NCBI RefSeq assembly: GCF_027744825.2
Contig: NC_071347.1
Coordinates: 20,594,001 to 20,658,000 of the forward strand
Reading direction: 5' to 3'
DNA: 64,000 nucleotides
Origin: Synchiropus splendidus
Lineage: Eukaryota > Chordata > Actinopteri > Syngnathiformes > Callionymidae
Positions 62,222 through 64,000 of the stretch are shown here, in pieces. Both the position numbers and the translations under genes were made by a program. The notes below the pieces were generated by a model. It ran no database searches. It had not been told where the DNA came from and worked only from the letters and a program-made list of their open reading frames with translations. Positions within the stretch are counted from its first letter, which is position 1; every line of letters begins with the position of its first letter.

Positions 62222-62573
62222 TCATGCTGCGTTCCAGTTACCTCCGAAGTTGGAAAAAAACATCGGCGAACGCTATTCTGAAGCGTCCGTTGACCAATTA
62301 TGACCAACTTTTTTTTATAAATAAATGTTCTGTGTACAACAAAAAATAGCCGCAGGATGAAGACAAAATGTGTTTGTTTCCTTTGGTGTATTTCATTCAT
62401 TCTGAGTGTACAGTATATGCCCCGTTATGTTCAGAGAAGCCATCTTGGATTGCGAACGCAAGGAGGTCACATTTCCTCCACCTTCCAACTGGGAAATTTA
62501 AACGTCGGTTGAGGTTATTATGGGGCATAGCTGGGAAATTCCCAGTTCCTCAGACAAATGTAACGCCGCATGA
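62222..62573. mobile_element. Possible decayed TIR element
   Basis: The left end catgctgcgttccagttacc and the inverse of the right end catgcggcgttacatttgtc are related but only about two-thirds identical. The interior has further inverted pieces (aagttggaa / ccttccaactgggaaa). It fits an old fish DNA transposon. Confidence 0.4.
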
Positions 62574-64000
62574 TCTAAATGTGGCTGAAACACTATTAGT
62601 CGTTCACAAGTGCTGCTGCAGCTAATCCAAATTGGAATTGGATTTCAAGAGAATACAGAAAAGCATGTGGTTTTTATTCATGTGGTTTATCTGACCATTT
62701 TGACATGGTTTTGAAAATGTGGTGTTGTTTATTTCAATATCCATAAAGATCTCAACAGAGTCTTTGTTGTTAAATTCCAGTTAAAGATTGTGTCGTCTTG
62801 AGAAAATAGTTGATATGCACTGCTATACATGGGCGGAGTTTTATTCCAGAGCTATTTTTGCTGTGATGTTACGAGAAGAAATCAAGTTGTCAACAGTGCA
62901 GATGCTAATGAGTCGTCCGTTGTTGTGTTGTCTTCACTCTTGTGTAGCTGTGGGCTGCTGTTGCTCTGCTCAGACAGAGGAACCATTCACTCACTCTCCT
63001 GTCCTTCTTTATCTGGCCGCCCCCAACAGACCGACTGTACTGCCTTGTTGTCTCTCTAAATCGCCTTATTCACACCCCTGCCTGCATCTTTCGCCGCTCA
63101 GCGCCACCGTACATGTAGGACGCGCGCCCGCTGGAGGATTACGCCGTTGTAAATAACATTATGGGAACGTCTGGATTAATGCCGGTGGAGGGCGAGCAGG
63201 GGCGGCGGGGATGGTGCCGGAGGTGGGGGGTAAAGGGCAGGGGGTCAGCCTTCAGTCTTCTGGCTGAGAGTGGGGATGCTTTTCCAGTAGATGCCATCTG
63301 CTCACTCGGAGACACACATTTCCAAGCACGCCGCCTCCGTGTCCTCCCTCTCTCCTCGCCCGCCCCACAATGCTTCATTCAGGGTTTATCTCCTCCACTC
63401 TGAATAAATAGAGACACCTTATCAGCTCAGAGGAGAGCGCTGATAAATGTCCTCCCCCTGCGCCCCATAACGCGCCAACACACTTTTTACTTTTCTTTAG
63501 GAAGTGATGGAAGATGTTCCTGTGATCAAGCGTGGAGTCAAACCACGGCGCTTTTATTCAACCTGAGAATGAAGGTGCGAGGCTGTTCATTAGTTACCCA
63601 GCAGATCGAGGCGGACACACTCCATTTTAAGTTGGACCGGAGTGTAGTGTCAAATGTATAAAAACATACCTTTTCTCTGTTGTATTTTTCCTTTTGCATT
63701 GTAACAACCTGAACCTTAAAATTAATGCTAATATTACAGAATATAGTGCTAACTAGCCGTGCTGTGGCTCACTGAAACTGTGTAGCAACAGGAGTTTCCT
63801 GTGGAATTAACTGTATAATTGTGCCTTTTGTCCTTGAAAACTTGTGTTGGTTGCTAGCTGTTAGCATTTCTGGCAATTTATTCCTGATAGCCCCTTTAAG
63901 TATCTACAGAACTGTTTATGATTGTTATTATTATTGTTGAATATGTGATTTAAAACAAATGGTCTGCATTGTGGCGTGAGGACGGAGAATGAAGTGCCCC
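62574..64000. other. Non-coding end of the window
   Basis: No exon that I can defend. The segment after ttttctttag at 63501 opens a 19-codon frame only. Confidence 0.35.

Noticed and set aside
63507..63566. Possible small coding exon after a ttttctttag acceptor
   Set aside because: Only 19 codons before a stop and no recognisable protein; the acceptor alone is weak evidence.

Overview
The window is vertebrate nuclear DNA, most likely from a ray-finned (teleost) fish. It has short spliced exons with GT/AG borders, many decayed fish-type transposons (3' ends of LINEs, a Penelope-like element, MITEs, hAT-like elements), a CpG-rich promoter, and no bacterial-style gene packing. Only one protein-coding gene can be read with confidence. 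Nearly all other open frames are chance frames or lie inside repeats.

Layout. (1) 0.3-5 kb: the 3' end of a LINE, MITE-like repeats and two hairpin-forming inverted repeats. (2) 5.6-8.2 kb: SHISAL1 (Shisa-like 1, formerly KIAA1644) on the + strand. Its three coding exons join to a 193-residue type I membrane protein, and intron 1 carries a second copy of the MITE found at 4.0-4.7 kb. (3) 8.2-25.6 kb: no recognisable gene; a SINE-like repeat, a palindrome-rich TIR element and a decayed LINE piece. (4) 25.6-43.3 kb: the main object of the window, a cluster of small RNA genes. It holds 7 intact tRNA-Asn(GTT), 3 tRNA-Met(CAT), 9 U5 snRNA copies (8 minus, 1 plus) and 6 full-length U4 snRNA copies (all minus). 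Among them lie fragments of U4 and tRNA-Asn, two Penelope-like fragments, a Harbinger-like TIR element and a hAT-like insertion. (5) 43.3-58.6 kb: non-coding, with a second LINE 3' end, a TIR element with 10-bp target duplications, a hAT-like MITE and a 20-bp-period minisatellite. (6) 58.6-59.14 kb: a CpG-rich promoter and probable 5' non-coding first exon ending in a strong splice donor. It is the start of an unidentified + strand gene whose coding part is not visible here; the last 5 kb would be its intron 1.

How the RNA cluster fits together. U4 and U5 are the Pol II (Sm-class) snRNAs of the U4/U6.U5 tri-snRNP. From about 35 to 43 kb they recur as U4-U5 pairs, all on the minus strand, with U4 upstream of U5. 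Most full copies have a proximal sequence element (PSE) about 43-63 bp upstream of the RNA start, and candidate 3'-box sequences lie just downstream. The tRNAs have internal A and B boxes and mostly short T-run terminators. Shared flanks show that tRNA-Asn/tRNA-Met blocks and U4/U5 blocks were duplicated as units, and several copies are visibly decaying (lost PSE, interrupted PSE, truncated bodies). The cluster looks like a birth-and-death array. Which copies are expressed cannot be told from sequence alone.
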